From contig NZ_JAGYPM010000002.1 in the NCBI RefSeq assembly GCF_018343665.1, positions 1,053,223 through 1,117,222 on the forward strand: a stretch of DNA of 64,000 bases, in the 5' to 3' direction. The DNA is from Cytobacillus citreus (GTDB lineage: Bacteria; Bacillota; Bacilli; Bacillales; Cytobacillaceae). Position numbers and translations under genes: made by a program. The notes under the pieces are model-generated. The model was not told where the DNA came from. It made no database searches and worked only from the letters and a program-made list of their open reading frames with translations. Numbering within the stretch: the stretch's first letter is position 1; each line of letters starts with the position of its first letter. This document shows, one piece after another, positions 1-8,598 of the stretch.

Positions 1-251
1 CGATTGAAATTGCGAACGACACAGAATACGGCTTAACAGGTGCAGTTATCACAAATAACCGTGAAAACATCCAAAAAGCACGTGAAGATTTCCATGTTGG
101 TAACCTATACTTCAACCGCGGCTGTACAGGAGCGATTGTAGGCTACCAGCCATTTGGCGGATTTAATATGTCAGGAACAGACTCTAAAGCAGGCGGCCCT
201 GATTACATCATGCTTCATATGCAAGCGAAAACAACATCTGAAATGTATTAA
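1..251 (+). CDS. rocA: 1-pyrroline-5-carboxylate dehydrogenase, C-terminal part (partial)
   Basis: Only the last 82 residues are present; the 5' end lies outside the window, and the reading frame begins at base 3. The enzyme oxidises L-glutamate gamma-semialdehyde (pyrroline-5-carboxylate) to glutamate in the cytoplasm, the last step of proline and ornithine breakdown. The visible part contains the aldehyde dehydrogenase C-terminal block with [16 protein letters not shown] and a [12 protein letters not shown] stretch, both typical of the RocA/PutC type, and ends in a KTTSEMY-like tail as in Bacillus RocA. The next gene is rocD, whose product makes the RocA substrate. Family assignment is firm; the exact paralogue (RocA versus PutC) is inferred from the neighbour. 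Confidence 0.9.
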   Translation, partial: IEIANDTEYGLTGAVITNNRENIQKAREDFHVGNLYFNRGCTGAIVGYQPFGGFNMSGTDSKAGGPDYIMLHMQAKTTSEMY

Positions 252-256
252 TAAAG

Positions 257-308
257 TGGAACATCAATCAGTGGGTCTTACAGCCCGTTAATCTGCGATA
301 AAATTCTT
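257..308 (-). repeat. internally deleted copy of the structured non-coding repeat
   Basis: Read on the minus strand, this stretch starts like the element at 8213-8545 (TTTTATCGCAGATTAACGGG, then GTAAGACCC). It then jumps to the element's far end (CCCACTGAT followed by a GTTCCACTTT-like tail). It therefore looks like a deletion derivative that keeps only the two ends, joined at a run of C residues that both ends share. It lies between rocA and rocD. Confidence 0.6.
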
Positions 309-375
309 TTTGGTTTAAATTACAATCGCTTAGCGATACAATAAGATGGACACGCAAATGGGAGGAATGAATGAT

Positions 376-1575
376 ATGACTGAAGCAGTAAAAACGAATT
401 CATTAATTGAACAGACTGAAAAATATGGTGCGAATAATTATCATCCGCTTCCAATCGTCATTTCAAATGCGGAGGGTGTATGGGTTGAGGATCCTGAAGG
501 CAACAAATATATGGATATGCTGAGCGCTTATTCAGCAGTCAACCAAGGACATCGTCATCCAAAAATCATTCAAGCATTAAAAGATCAAGCAGACCGCGTT
601 ACCTTAACATCGCGTGCTTTTCATAATGACCAGCTTGGTCCATGGTATGAAAAAGTGTGTAAGCTGACGAATAAAGAAATGGCTCTACCGATGAACACAG
701 GTGCTGAAGCAGTTGAAACAGCTATTAAGGCTGCACGCCGCTGGGCATACGATGTCAAAGGGGTTGCTGATAACCAAGCTGAAATCATTGCATGTGTAGG
801 CAACTTCCATGGCCGTACAATGCTAGCAGTTTCTCTTTCTTCTGAGGAAGAATATAAGCGCGGATTTGGTCCAATGCTCCCAGGTATTAAACTCATTCCT
901 TACGGAGACCTGGATGCGTTGAAAAATGCTATTACTGAAAATACTGCTGCCTTCTTAATCGAGCCGATTCAAGGGGAAGCTGGAATTATCATTCCACAAG
1001 AAGGTTTCATGAAACAAGCATATGAAACTTGTAAAGAAAATAATGTATTATTTATTGCCGATGAAATTCAAGCAGGACTTGCTCGAACTGGTAAAATGTT
1101 TGCATGTGAATGGGAAGATGTAGACCCAGATATGTATATTCTAGGTAAAGCATTAGGCGGAGGAGTTTTCCCAATTTCTTGCGTGGTTGCTAATAAAGAT
1201 GTTCTAGGTGTCTTTAACCCAGGATCACATGGATCAACTTTTGGTGGAAATCCTATGGCATGTGCTGTTTCTATTGCAGCTCTTGATGTTCTTGTTGATG
1301 AAAAGCTAGCAGAGTGTTCTCTTAAGCTTGGTGAATACTTCGTCAATAAATTAAAAGAAATCAAAAATCCAATGATCAAAGAAGTTCGCGGCCGCGGTTT
1401 ATTTATTGGTGTAGAACTAACAGAACCTGCTCGTAAATATTGTGAAGCATTAAAAGAAGAAGGCTTATTATGCAAAGAAACTCATGATACAGTTATCCGT
1501 TTTGCTCCTCCACTAATTATTTCTGAGGAAGAGCTAGATTGGGCAATTGAACGTATAATTAAAGTTTTAGCTTAA
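376..1575 (+). CDS. rocD: ornithine aminotransferase
   Basis: A class III PLP-dependent aminotransferase of 399 residues (B. subtilis RocD has about 401). It moves the delta-amino group of ornithine to 2-oxoglutarate, giving glutamate semialdehyde for RocA. The PLP-binding lysine is K258 in the LGKALGGG motif, preceded by the cofactor-contacting ADEIQAG segment. The ATG at 376 was chosen because GGAGG at 361-365 lies 10 bases upstream; the in-frame ATGs at 346, 358 and 367 lie before, in or too near that site. A strong terminator follows directly, so rocD ends its transcription unit. No -24/-12 promoter was found in front of it, although roc genes of B. subtilis are SigL-dependent. Confidence 0.93.
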   Translation: MTEAVKTNSLIEQTEKYGANNYHPLPIVISNAEGVWVEDPEGNKYMDMLSAYSAVNQGHRHPKIIQALKDQADRVTLTSRAFHNDQLGPWYEKVCKLTNKEMALPMNTGAEAVETAIKAARRWAYDVKGVADNQAEIIACVGNFHGRTMLAVSLSSEEEYKRGFGPMLPGIKLIPYGDLDALKNAITENTAAFLIEPIQGEAGIIIPQEGFMKQAYETCKENNVLFIADEIQAGLARTGKMFACEWEDVDPDMYILGKALGGGVFPISCVVANKDVLGVFNPGSHGSTFGGNPMACAVSIAALDVLVDEKLAECSLKLGEYFVNKLKEIKNPMIKEVRGRGLFIGVELTEPARKYCEALKEEGLLCKETHDTVIRFAPPLIISEEELDWAIERIIKVLA

Positions 1576-1584
1576 TGAAAAAGA

Positions 1585-1616
1585 AAATCCTTGCACAGCT
1601 GGTGCAAGGATTTTTT
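1585..1616 (+). terminator. Rho-independent terminator of rocD
   Basis: AATCCTTGCAC pairs with GTGCAAGGATT around a short loop and runs into six T residues, 10 bases after the rocD stop codon. Confidence 0.9.
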
Positions 1617-1853
1617 GCGTTTATTGAGAGAGGTCTCAAAGAGAGTTCATGAGACCACTATTTCGAGAAGTAAATTCGCCAATCTTCATTCAGGTATAAA
1701 AAACATGTCAATAAGTTTACACTTACATTAAGCGATGTTTCTTGATTATGATTGTTCTTTTCGTTAAAGTGATATAAGAAAAGAAGTAGATTCAAATGGA
1801 AATTGAATATATTTAATACATAACTTAAAACAATATATAAGGGAGGATCAGAA
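1617..1853. other. rocD-pgi intergenic region with a small inverted repeat
   Basis: No gene was seen. A perfect 7-bp inverted repeat, GGTCTCA (1632-1638) and TGAGACC (1650-1656), is separated by 11 bases and could be an operator or a chance palindrome. The AT-rich remainder presumably holds the pgi promoter, but I could not fix its -35/-10 elements. The pgi ribosome site (GGGAGG) lies just before base 1854. Confidence 0.35.
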
Positions 1854-3203
1854 ATGACACATGTTCGTTTTGATTACTCAAAAGCATTACCGTTTTTTGG
1901 TGAACACGAACTTACATATTTACAGGATGCTGTTAAGGTTGCACATCATTCTTTACATGAGCAGACAGGGGCGGGAAATGAATTTTTAGGCTGGATCGAT
2001 CTTCCGGTTAATTATGATAAAGATGAATTTTTCCGGATTCAAAAATCAGCAGAAAAAATAAAGAGTGATTCTGATATTCTGCTAGTTATTGGAATCGGCG
2101 GCTCTTATCTAGGTGCCCGAGCTGCGATAGAAATGCTTAATCACAGCTTTTATAATGCTCTTTCGAAGGAGAAGCGAGGAACGCCACAAGTAATATTTGT
2201 CGGAAATAATATTAGCTCCACTTATATGAGGGACGTCATTGATGTTCTTGATGGGAAGGACTTCTCCATTAATGTTATTTCTAAATCTGGTACGACAACA
2301 GAGCCAGCAATTGCTTTTCGTATTTTCAGCAAGATTTTGGAGGATAAATACGGAAAGGATGAAGCGCGTAGAAGAATTTATGCAACAACAGATAAAGTGC
2401 GTGGTGCATTAAAAACAGTTGCAGATGAAGAGGGCTATGAATCATTTGTGATACCTGACGATATAGGAGGCCGTTATTCAGTCCTAACAGCCGTGGGCTT
2501 ACTGCCTATAGCGGTGAGCGGTGTAAATATTGAAGAGATTATGAATGGGGCAGAACAGGCACGTGATGATTTCAGTAGTTCGGAGCTTATGGAAAATTCT
2601 GCTTATCAATATGCTGCCATCCGCAATATCCTATATAATAAGGGAAAAACGATTGAAATGCTCATTAACTATGAGCCTTCACTGCAATACTTTGCTGAAT
2701 GGTGGAAGCAATTATTTGGAGAAAGTGAAGGCAAAGATCAGAAAGGAATTTTTCCTTCATCTGCAAACTTCTCAACAGATCTTCATTCGTTAGGCCAGTA
2801 TGTACAAGAAGGACGCCGCGACCTATTTGAAACGATTTTGAAGGTAGAACAGCCACGTCATGAACTTGCGATTGAGAAATCCGATAATGATCAAGATGGA
2901 TTAAATTATCTAGCAGGAAAAACGGTTGATTTTGTAAATAACAAAGCATTCGAAGGAACCATGTTAGCACATACAGATGGAGGAGTTCCTAATTTAATTG
3001 TATCCATTCCTAAATTAAATGCGTATACATTCGGCTATCTCGTTTATTTCTTTGAAAAAGCATGTGCAATGAGCGGCTACTTACTAGGTGTAAATCCTTT
3101 CGACCAGCCTGGAGTAGAGGAATACAAGGTAAATATGTTCGCGCTTTTAGGAAAGCCGGGATTTGAAGAGAAAAAAGCAGAACTTGAAAAGCGGTTAACA
3201 TAA
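1854..3203 (+). CDS. pgi: glucose-6-phosphate isomerase
   Basis: Cytoplasmic glycolytic enzyme that interconverts glucose 6-phosphate and fructose 6-phosphate. At 449 residues it matches the Bacillus Pgi length (about 450). The sugar-phosphate binding loop [10 protein letters not shown] lies near residue 145. The family signature segment around [25 protein letters not shown] sequence lies near residue 280. The ATG follows a clear GGGAGG site. A terminator follows immediately. The following pair, yugN and yugO, reproduces the B. subtilis order in which pgi is also called yugL, so this block is ancestral chromosome and not acquired DNA. Confidence 0.95.
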   Translation: MTHVRFDYSKALPFFGEHELTYLQDAVKVAHHSLHEQTGAGNEFLGWIDLPVNYDKDEFFRIQKSAEKIKSDSDILLVIGIGGSYLGARAAIEMLNHSFYNALSKEKRGTPQVIFVGNNISSTYMRDVIDVLDGKDFSINVISKSGTTTEPAIAFRIFSKILEDKYGKDEARRRIYATTDKVRGALKTVADEEGYESFVIPDDIGGRYSVLTAVGLLPIAVSGVNIEEIMNGAEQARDDFSSSELMENSAYQYAAIRNILYNKGKTIEMLINYEPSLQYFAEWWKQLFGESEGKDQKGIFPSSANFSTDLHSLGQYVQEGRRDLFETILKVEQPRHELAIEKSDNDQDGLNYLAGKTVDFVNNKAFEGTMLAHTDGGVPNLIVSIPKLNAYTFGYLVYFFEKACAMSGYLLGVNPFDQPGVEEYKVNMFALLGKPGFEEKKAELEKRLT

Positions 3204-3205
3204 GG

Positions 3206-3240
3206 AAAAGGAGTGCTCAATTGGATGAGCACTCCTTTTT
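3206..3240 (+). terminator. Rho-independent terminator of pgi
   Basis: A 14-bp stem (AAAAGGAGTGCTCA with TGAGCACTCCTTTT) and a six-base loop, ending in a T run, begins just after the pgi stop codon. Confidence 0.92.
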
Positions 3241-3377
3241 CTGTATTTAGAAGTATAGGAATAAGCAGGAAATCATACTAGAGTGTGATTCCAACTGACA
3301 GTACGATTTAAATATTGGTTCATGAAACCCTTCCATTTGGAGAAGCTAAAAAAAAGCGTGGAAAGGGGAGTTTCGTA

Positions 3378-3785
3378 ATGATCGAAATACCTTCAGAGGT
3401 TGAAGGAAAAAGTTACGATTTATATAAGCTAGAACAAGTGCTTAAGCCGATTGGTTATTCAATCGGAGGAAATTGGGATTATGACAAGGGCTCATTCGAT
3501 TATAAAATTGATAGTAAAGATGGCTATCAATTTTTACGTCTTCCATTTACTGCTATCTATGGACAGCTGGATGAAAAGGGCTGTACGGTTGCTTTAGGAC
3601 GGCCGTTCCTGCTCTCTCATCAATATGAAGAGGGCTTGGATGACCAGTCGAGCACTGCTGTATTTTCAGGATCATTTAATCAGTTCTCTGAGCCTGTTGA
3701 TAAAGATGCACGTTTTCCTGAAGAGTACGTAAGAGTCGGAAAATCCTTAGTGAAAGAACTAGAGTCTGTATTAATAAATCGCTAA
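3378..3785 (+). CDS. yugN: YugN-like protein
   Basis: A 135-residue soluble protein of the YugN family; its function is unknown to me. It resembles B. subtilis YugN throughout: an MIEIPSEVEG start, a YKLEQVLKPIGYSIGGNWDYD segment, and a GYQFLRLPFTA core. The ATG at 3378 follows AAAGGGGAG at a normal distance. An in-frame start at 3315 would add 21 residues that the family lacks. The stop codon overlaps by 4 bases with the stop of the convergent potassium channel gene, a tail-to-tail arrangement shared with B. subtilis yugN/yugO. Confidence 0.85.
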   Translation: MIEIPSEVEGKSYDLYKLEQVLKPIGYSIGGNWDYDKGSFDYKIDSKDGYQFLRLPFTAIYGQLDEKGCTVALGRPFLLSHQYEEGLDDQSSTAVFSGSFNQFSEPVDKDARFPEEYVRVGKSLVKELESVLINR

Positions 3786-4774
3786 TTTTTTATCATAATA
3801 AGCTGATCCTGAGGGATTATTTTAAAAGGGTGTGGGGGATTTAGTAAAGTTTTCTCACCCCTTTTAATTCCTAGTAAAAGAACGCTATCTTTGATTAATA
3901 ATTGGCTAAGTTCCAAATAAGTCATATTAGTAATTTCAGAAGTTGCAGGTTTAAAGGTTAATTTTCTTTTATCAAGCTGGTTTAATAAGTCCAATAAGGA
4001 AGTGACAAGCTCATGTGAAGAAATACTATTAATCATAACAAAGCTTGTTAAAATATTTGTTTGCACAATTTCATCAGCGCCCGCCCTTTTTGCATTAGCG
4101 ACCTGATCGGATGTTAAAATTTCAACAATACATTGGACATCACGATTTAGTCCCTTCACTGCCAGTAATGTTAAAATAGAACCCATATCCGCTTGACGCT
4201 CTCCTTTGTTTGGGTCCGCCGTAATGATGACCTTGCTTGCATCAAAAACATTTGCCTTTATAAGAACATGATCTAAATTAGAACAGCCTTTAATAAAATG
4301 AACATTCATGTGTGGCAAAGGATTCAATTTAAGTGTTTCATCGATTAAAGTAAATGACTGATCTTTATTGTGATTCCCAAGTGTTTGGAGGATTTCTCTC
4401 GACCTTTCATTCCACCCAATGACAATAATATGCTTTTTTCCTTTGAATACGTTTTTTCCTTTAAGCAAATCATTTTGTTTTGTGACTGCAATAGCAGCTA
4501 ATGTGACAAAATAAGTGGCTAAAAAACCAGCACCAACCATGATTAAAGCGATTCCAGCTAATCTTCCCCCTACTGTTTTGGGTGCATAATCACCATATCC
4601 AACCGTAGCAGTAGTAACAATTGCCCACCATACACCCTCGAAGAAAGTAGGAAATTGGTCAGGTTCTATTATATGTACAATCCATCCAAATGTAAAAATC
4701 AAAATAAGAGAAATAATAAGTATTCTAAAAATAAGCGGTAATCGAGCGAAGCTTGTAAACAAATTGTATGGCAA
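3782..4774 (-). CDS. yugO: YugO-like potassium channel with RCK domain
   Basis: Membrane potassium channel of the two-TM plus cytosolic RCK (TrkA-N) type, about 330 residues. The selectivity filter TVGYGD is at residues 57-62, between two hydrophobic helices (about 13-35 and 75-100). A Rossmann-like RCK domain begins near residue 115 (HIIVIGWNERSREIL) and ends with a small TrkA-C-like region. In B. subtilis YugO is the channel for electrical signalling in biofilms; that role is inferred here from orthology only. I prefer a TTG start at 4774 because AGGGG lies 8 bases upstream. A GTG at 4783 would overlap that ribosome site. Confidence 0.88.
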   Translation of the reverse strand: MPYNLFTSFARLPLIFRILIISLILIFTFGWIVHIIEPDQFPTFFEGVWWAIVTTATVGYGDYAPKTVGGRLAGIALIMVGAGFLATYFVTLAAIAVTKQNDLLKGKNVFKGKKHIIVIGWNERSREILQTLGNHNKDQSFTLIDETLKLNPLPHMNVHFIKGCSNLDHVLIKANVFDASKVIITADPNKGERQADMGSILTLLAVKGLNRDVQCIVEILTSDQVANAKRAGADEIVQTNILTSFVMINSISSHELVTSLLDLLNQLDKRKLTFKPATSEITNMTYLELSQLLIKDSVLLLGIKRGEKTLLNPPHPFKIIPQDQLIMIKN

Positions 4775-4925
4775 GAATGACACCCCTAATATTGATTATT
4801 AGTTCATTATTAACCAATTTTAGCGGTTTCATAATAATGCTCGAAATAAATCCTCAACGATTACTAAATGAAAAATCTCCTATCTTATTCGAGTAAAATA
4901 AAAAAAGCTAGAATCTCTAGCTCAA

Positions 4926-5090
4926 TTAGGAAAAATGAAGGATATGTAAATAAATTAGCCTATCTAATTTTTGGCTATAAGTTAATGTTTCTATACTATT
5001 TATCCCTGTTTCATGTGCTATACGTATCATTTCTTTTCTCATCTTGTTAATTCTCTTTAGTACTAATTGTTCAATTGACGCCTTATTCAT
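4926..5090 (-). CDS. Spo0E-like aspartyl-phosphate phosphatase (54 residues)
   Basis: A very short gene. The protein begins MNKASIEQLVLKRINKMRK and carries the Spo0E-family signature SQKLDRLI at residues 39-46 (family form SQELDxLI). The family folds as a two-helix hairpin that dephosphorylates Spo0A~P and so delays sporulation. The ATG follows an AGGGGAAGAG ribosome site. The C-terminus is short and hydrophobic. It stands alone between yugO and the cation exporter. It could also act on another response regulator, as some Spo0E-like proteins do. Identification rests on length, motif and ribosome site. Confidence 0.78.
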   Translation of the reverse strand: MNKASIEQLVLKRINKMRKEMIRIAHETGINSIETLTYSQKLDRLIYLHILHFS

Positions 5091-5442
5091 TTTACTCTTC
5101 CCCTATTAAAGTTTTCATTAATACTATTATAGGAGTTATTTCTAAATACGAAATAGATTCGACAAAGGATCTGAGAAAAAGACAAAAGTCCGCATTTTTT
5201 ATCAAAACTATTTAATCTCTTAATGGGAATGTCTATCTGATTCTTGGTAATATTCCCTATTCAATAAAGGCTTAGGCGTGGTATATTCCACTCCTTATTT
5301 TTTCATACTTTTTAAGTAATTTACCTCGGTAAACTTTTTTGTAAGCTTGTTATTTTTATAAACCCGTGAAAAAACGTTGCTCTAGACCCACACGCCATCT
5401 GGTTGATAAGATAATCAAGAGGTTACAGATGGAGGGTCCAAC
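5091..5442. other. intergenic region with hairpin over the exporter ribosome site
   Basis: No gene was seen. A perfect 7-bp inverted repeat, CCATCTG (5395-5401) and CAGATGG (5426-5432), ends inside the GGAGGG ribosome site of the next gene, so folding could hide that site. No yybP-ykoY manganese riboswitch core could be recognised by eye. Confidence 0.35.
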
Positions 5443-6366
5443 ATGGATGAACAAAGGTATGAACAATTAAAAATGGGAGAGCGCGGTGCTATAATAAGCA
5501 TCGTGGCTTATATTTGTCTATCAGCTCTTAAGTTAATGATTGGCTATATGTCTAACTCAGAAGCTTTAAAGGCAGATGGTATGAACAATATGACTGATAT
5601 TATTGCTTCCATTGCAGTTCTAATTGGGTTGAGGCTCTCTCAAAAACCCGCAGATAAAGACCATCCTTATGGACATTGGAAGGCTGAAAATGTTGCAACA
5701 CTTGTGGCCTCCTTCATAATGATGGCAGTTGGAATTCAAGTATTATTCGAGGCGATAACCTCTTTCTTTCGTTTGGAAAAAGAAGCTCCGGACCTAGTTG
5801 CTGCATGGACTGGGATCTTTTGTGCAGGTATTATGTATTTTGTGTATCGATATAATAAAAAGCTTGCAAACAAAATCAATAGTCAATCGGTTATGGCGGC
5901 AGCAAAGGATAACCTATCAGATGCTTGGGTAAGTATTGGAGCGGCTGTTGGAATTATTGGCTCACAATTTAATCTCCCGTGGCTCGATCCTCTGGCAGCG
6001 GTCATTGTAGGACTACTCATTTGTAAAACAGCTTGGGATATTTTTAGAGAGGCTTCCCATCATTTGACAGATGGCTTTGATGAAAATTTGCTTGAGGATT
6101 TTAAAGAAACTATTCTTCATATCAATGGGGTAAAGGGGATTGAGGAATTAAAGGCTAGAAACTATGGAAACAACACGGTGGTAGACGTGGTTATCCTCGT
6201 AAATTCTAATTTAAATCTAGAAGATGCACATGATATATCGACAACAGTCGAGAAGGTTTTATATAAAGAACATGAAGTGTACGCTGTGCATGTGCATGTT
6301 GAACCAAACTCTGTAATTAAAACGGAAAAGAATTCTCTAAGAAATGGAGATAGTCTAACGGAATAA
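5443..6366 (+). CDS. mneS: cation diffusion facilitator, probable manganese exporter
   Basis: A CDF-family metal/proton antiporter of 307 residues in the cytoplasmic membrane. It closely follows B. subtilis MneS (YeaB): an N-terminal MGERGAIISIVAY segment, the metal-site region ALKADGMNNMTDIIAS in the second helix, the DHPYGHWKAE loop near residue 72, then helices 3-6 and a cytosolic domain of about 95 residues with VHVHVEP near the end. MneP/MneS in B. subtilis export Mn(II); the substrate here is inferred from similarity. The ATG follows GGAGGG. A 12-bp inverted repeat overlaps the stop codon. Confidence 0.82.
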   Translation: MDEQRYEQLKMGERGAIISIVAYICLSALKLMIGYMSNSEALKADGMNNMTDIIASIAVLIGLRLSQKPADKDHPYGHWKAENVATLVASFIMMAVGIQVLFEAITSFFRLEKEAPDLVAAWTGIFCAGIMYFVYRYNKKLANKINSQSVMAAAKDNLSDAWVSIGAAVGIIGSQFNLPWLDPLAAVIVGLLICKTAWDIFREASHHLTDGFDENLLEDFKETILHINGVKGIEELKARNYGNNTVVDVVILVNSNLNLEDAHDISTTVEKVLYKEHEVYAVHVHVEPNSVIKTEKNSLRNGDSLTE

Positions 6367-6402
6367 ATTGATTAAAAATAAGACTCCGTTAGACTATTTA
6401 CG
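6351..6402. terminator. possible bidirectional terminator after the CDF exporter
   Basis: A perfect 12-bp inverted repeat, TAGTCTAACGGA (6351-6362) and TCCGTTAGACTA (6385-6396), starts inside the last codons of the exporter and ends just before the convergent DUF2935 gene. The T tract is short, so termination strength is uncertain. Confidence 0.5.
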
Positions 6403-6411
6403 AATAATGAA

Positions 6412-7260
6412 TTAAAAAGAGCGAGGTTTTACCCCTGTGAGATGTCTTTCAAACATATCAATAATTTCTAGAAATCTTTCAGCCTCACGGAAAACATGGT
6501 CAGCCAGTAGAGGGTGGATGATGCTCTTAATTTTACATTCTTCGATTAATTCTCGTGCTGTTTTCTTAAAGTCCTTTAGAGAAACAACTGACACACGATT
6601 TTGATCTAGGAATTGATCTAAAAGGGGTACAGTCTTAGACTGTGGACTCATAGATTCTAAATCTCTTGCTTGAAAAACTAATTCATCAAAATCATTACTG
6701 AAATTTCTGGCCAAATCAACTAGCTTTCTTTCAGACGGATCAAGGAGATGTCCGATAAATTTAGCGTGATCAGCCATTATTCTTAAGAAGAAAACATTTT
6801 CTTTTATTATCGCGTCTGGCAGTGATTTCAATTTTCCTTCATTTAATTCGATTAATCGTTTTCGAAAATAATTGGCCTCCCTGCTGGTATGATCAACTAA
6901 AAGCGGAAAGTTATTTGCACCAGGCAATTTGCAAGAAAGTATTAATCCTAATACTTTACGCTTAAAAGCAAATATATTTGTTGCAGCTTGTTGAACTTCA
7001 CTATTAAATCTTCTTATTACTTCTGGTGCTGTTTGATTATTGAAAGCATGGGACCGTTGCTCAATTTGTTCAAATAAATGATAAAAGTTATTCGCTTCCG
7101 CTATTAATTGTGTATCCTCGCATCTAAAGCCTAATCTAAGAAATAGCGAATGCTCCTTCATAATCCTAGACCAAAAACGAATTTCGTCTAAAGAGCGTGA
7201 AACAAACATGGTTGGATTGATTTGGGTATCACGATCTGAAATTTCTTCATGCTCAGTCAT
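6412..7260 (-). CDS. DUF2935 family protein
   Basis: A soluble, helix-rich protein of 282 residues that resembles the Bacillus DUF2935 family, with two related halves of about 130 residues. Each half carries conserved histidine, glutamate and arginine positions (for example EIRFWSRIMKEHSLF near residue 20 and FFLRIMADHAKFIGHL in the second half). The fold is thought to be a ferritin/hemerythrin-like four-helix bundle; the function is unknown. The ATG at 7260 follows AAAGGAG. An upstream in-frame ATG at 7347 has no such site and would add an unrelated 29 residues. Confidence 0.75.
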   Translation of the reverse strand: MTEHEEISDRDTQINPTMFVSRSLDEIRFWSRIMKEHSLFLRLGFRCEDTQLIAEANNFYHLFEQIEQRSHAFNNQTAPEVIRRFNSEVQQAATNIFAFKRKVLGLILSCKLPGANNFPLLVDHTSREANYFRKRLIELNEGKLKSLPDAIIKENVFFLRIMADHAKFIGHLLDPSERKLVDLARNFSNDFDELVFQARDLESMSPQSKTVPLLDQFLDQNRVSVVSLKDFKKTARELIEECKIKSIIHPLLADHVFREAERFLEIIDMFERHLTGVKPRSF

Positions 7261-7377
7261 TGCATAATCTCCTTTCAAAAAAATGTCGTCTTTAAAAACA
7301 TATTTTGAAGGTTTGGGAAAATACATTGTCCAAGAGTTTATTAGCAAATTTTACAGTGTTTACTAAAATACAGTGAA

Positions 7378-7977
7378 CTATTGTTCTTTAGATTTAGTTT
7401 TTATTGGCAGGATTAATTGTCCACCTTTCTCATAAACACCTAACATCCTTTTAGTAATACTTAATTTAGGTACAACTCGATAAACGATTATTGCTGTAAA
7501 TATACTTATAGCGGCTCCCACAATGACATCTGCTGGATAATGTACCCCCACCCAAATGCGCGAAAGACCTACAAGGGATGCTAATAAAATCCATAAAAAT
7601 CCCCATCTTCTTCTAAAGAGATAGAAAGTCATACAAAATGAAAAGAACAAAATGGTATGATCACTTGGAAATGAATTATCTACTGCATGATCGATGAGTT
7701 TATTAACATTAGACAGTTCAGCGAACGGTTGATTATTTGAATGAAGTTTTCCAGCAATTTTGCCTGCTATTTCAGCTACTACAAAAGTAATCGATGCACA
7801 AATGATCATAATTCTGTTTGTGTTACTTCTTGTAAACCAAAATATTAAGACACTTAATACTAAGAAAAATACCATATATTCAGCAACAAAAGTCATAGTG
7901 GGATTTATGTACGTGAATTGTTTACCTAGATTATTAATTATTCTAAACAAATCAATATTCATTTCCGACAAATTCAT
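7378..7977 (-). CDS. bcrC: undecaprenyl-diphosphatase, PAP2 type (BcrC-like)
   Basis: An integral membrane phosphatase of the PAP2 superfamily, 199 residues (B. subtilis BcrC is about 193). It would dephosphorylate undecaprenyl pyrophosphate outside the membrane, recycling the cell-wall lipid carrier and giving some bacitracin resistance. Motifs appear in order: KLHSNNQP (variant of KxxxxxxRP), PSDH, and SRIWVGVHYPADV with the catalytic histidine. Several hydrophobic helices surround them. The gene stands alone; the ATG has a GGAGT-like ribosome site. An ECF-sigma promoter, as in B. subtilis, could not be identified. Confidence 0.82.
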   Translation of the reverse strand: MNLSEMNIDLFRIINNLGKQFTYINPTMTFVAEYMVFFLVLSVLIFWFTRSNTNRIMIICASITFVVAEIAGKIAGKLHSNNQPFAELSNVNKLIDHAVDNSFPSDHTILFFSFCMTFYLFRRRWGFLWILLASLVGLSRIWVGVHYPADVIVGAAISIFTAIIVYRVVPKLSITKRMLGVYEKGGQLILPIKTKSKEQ

Positions 7978-8212
7978 TATAACTCCTCCATATGTGTTAT
8001 TAGAGAGAATTATAGTGAATTCGTTTATTATTAAAAATTTGTTTATCTTACAATTTCCCTTACACTTTTGTAAGAATTAAAAATGTATCGTTGATAAGGG
8101 TATAATCTTTGTAAATCTTTCTATATTAGAGGAAAATTGCTGCATAAAGATTTCCTTGTAAGGGAAATAGGGGGGGCGCTACCAGGGAAGAGTTAAAGAG
8201 ATTGAGGTCAAC

Positions 8213-8545
8213 AGTTTTATCGCAGATTAACGGGCAGTAAGACCCCCACTTCAAGGTTGCGAGAGAATTAAAGAAACCTAAGTGGGGGATCAACTGCCCG
8301 TAAAGGCCCGACGACGGACACGATGTCCTAGTCAGGCGAAAGCCACAGGACAAGGAGTACTTCATCCGCATTTCATCGCACGACCGAAAGCAGAGCTTTT
8401 GGGAGGACGTGGCGTTTTGAGCGTGATTGGTTCAACTAACCATCAGTGGGGGATGAAAGCCGACTAAGTACGCCACGTCCTGTGGCAACGTCGGCACTAG
8501 CACGTCCTGTGCGTCGAAAAACCCCCACTGATGGAAGTTTCACTT
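8213..8545 (+). repeat. structured non-coding repeat element, copy 1
   Basis: No coding signal. The stretch is much richer in GC than its flanks and full of nested pairings. TTAACGGGCAGT pairs with ACTGCCCGTAA around an inner hairpin closed by CCCCCACTT/AAGTGGGGG. GTCCT and AGGAC enclose a GGCGAAAGCC hairpin. A last stem joins CATCAGTGGGGG with CCCCCACTGATG. A diverged second copy lies at 28620-28932 and a deletion derivative at 257-308. Shared islands include GTCAGGCGAAAGCCACAG, AAGTACTTC, AAAGCAGAGCTTTT and ATCAGTGGGGGAT. The conserved paired pattern suggests a structured RNA or an RNA-bearing mobile element; the class is unknown to me. Confidence 0.65.
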
Positions 8546-8566
8546 TATATTTAATAAGTTGAATAC

Positions 8567-8593
8567 CGGGGCGAGTAATTTCCACGCCCCGAT
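8567..8593 (-). terminator. possible hairpin after the prolyl oligopeptidase gene
   Basis: GGGGCG and CGCCCC form a short GC stem just downstream of the minus-strand stop codon. There is no clear T tract, so this is weak. Confidence 0.3.
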
Positions 8594-8598
8594 TATAC

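Noticed and set aside
252..375. Possible sigma-54 promoter before rocD
   Set aside because: Expected from B. subtilis roc genes, but no GG-N10-GC pair with suitable flanks is present.
621..1475. Open frames of 91 and 135 codons antisense to rocD
   Set aside because: Shadows of a conserved gene; no ribosome sites and no family resemblance.
4868..5050. 60-codon open frame on the plus strand
   Set aside because: It lies opposite the Spo0E-like gene, has no ribosome site, and its hydrophobic content comes from the complement of that gene.
8126..8467. Two short open frames inside the structured repeat
   Set aside because: They follow from the GC-rich palindromic sequence of the element and are not kept in the second copy.
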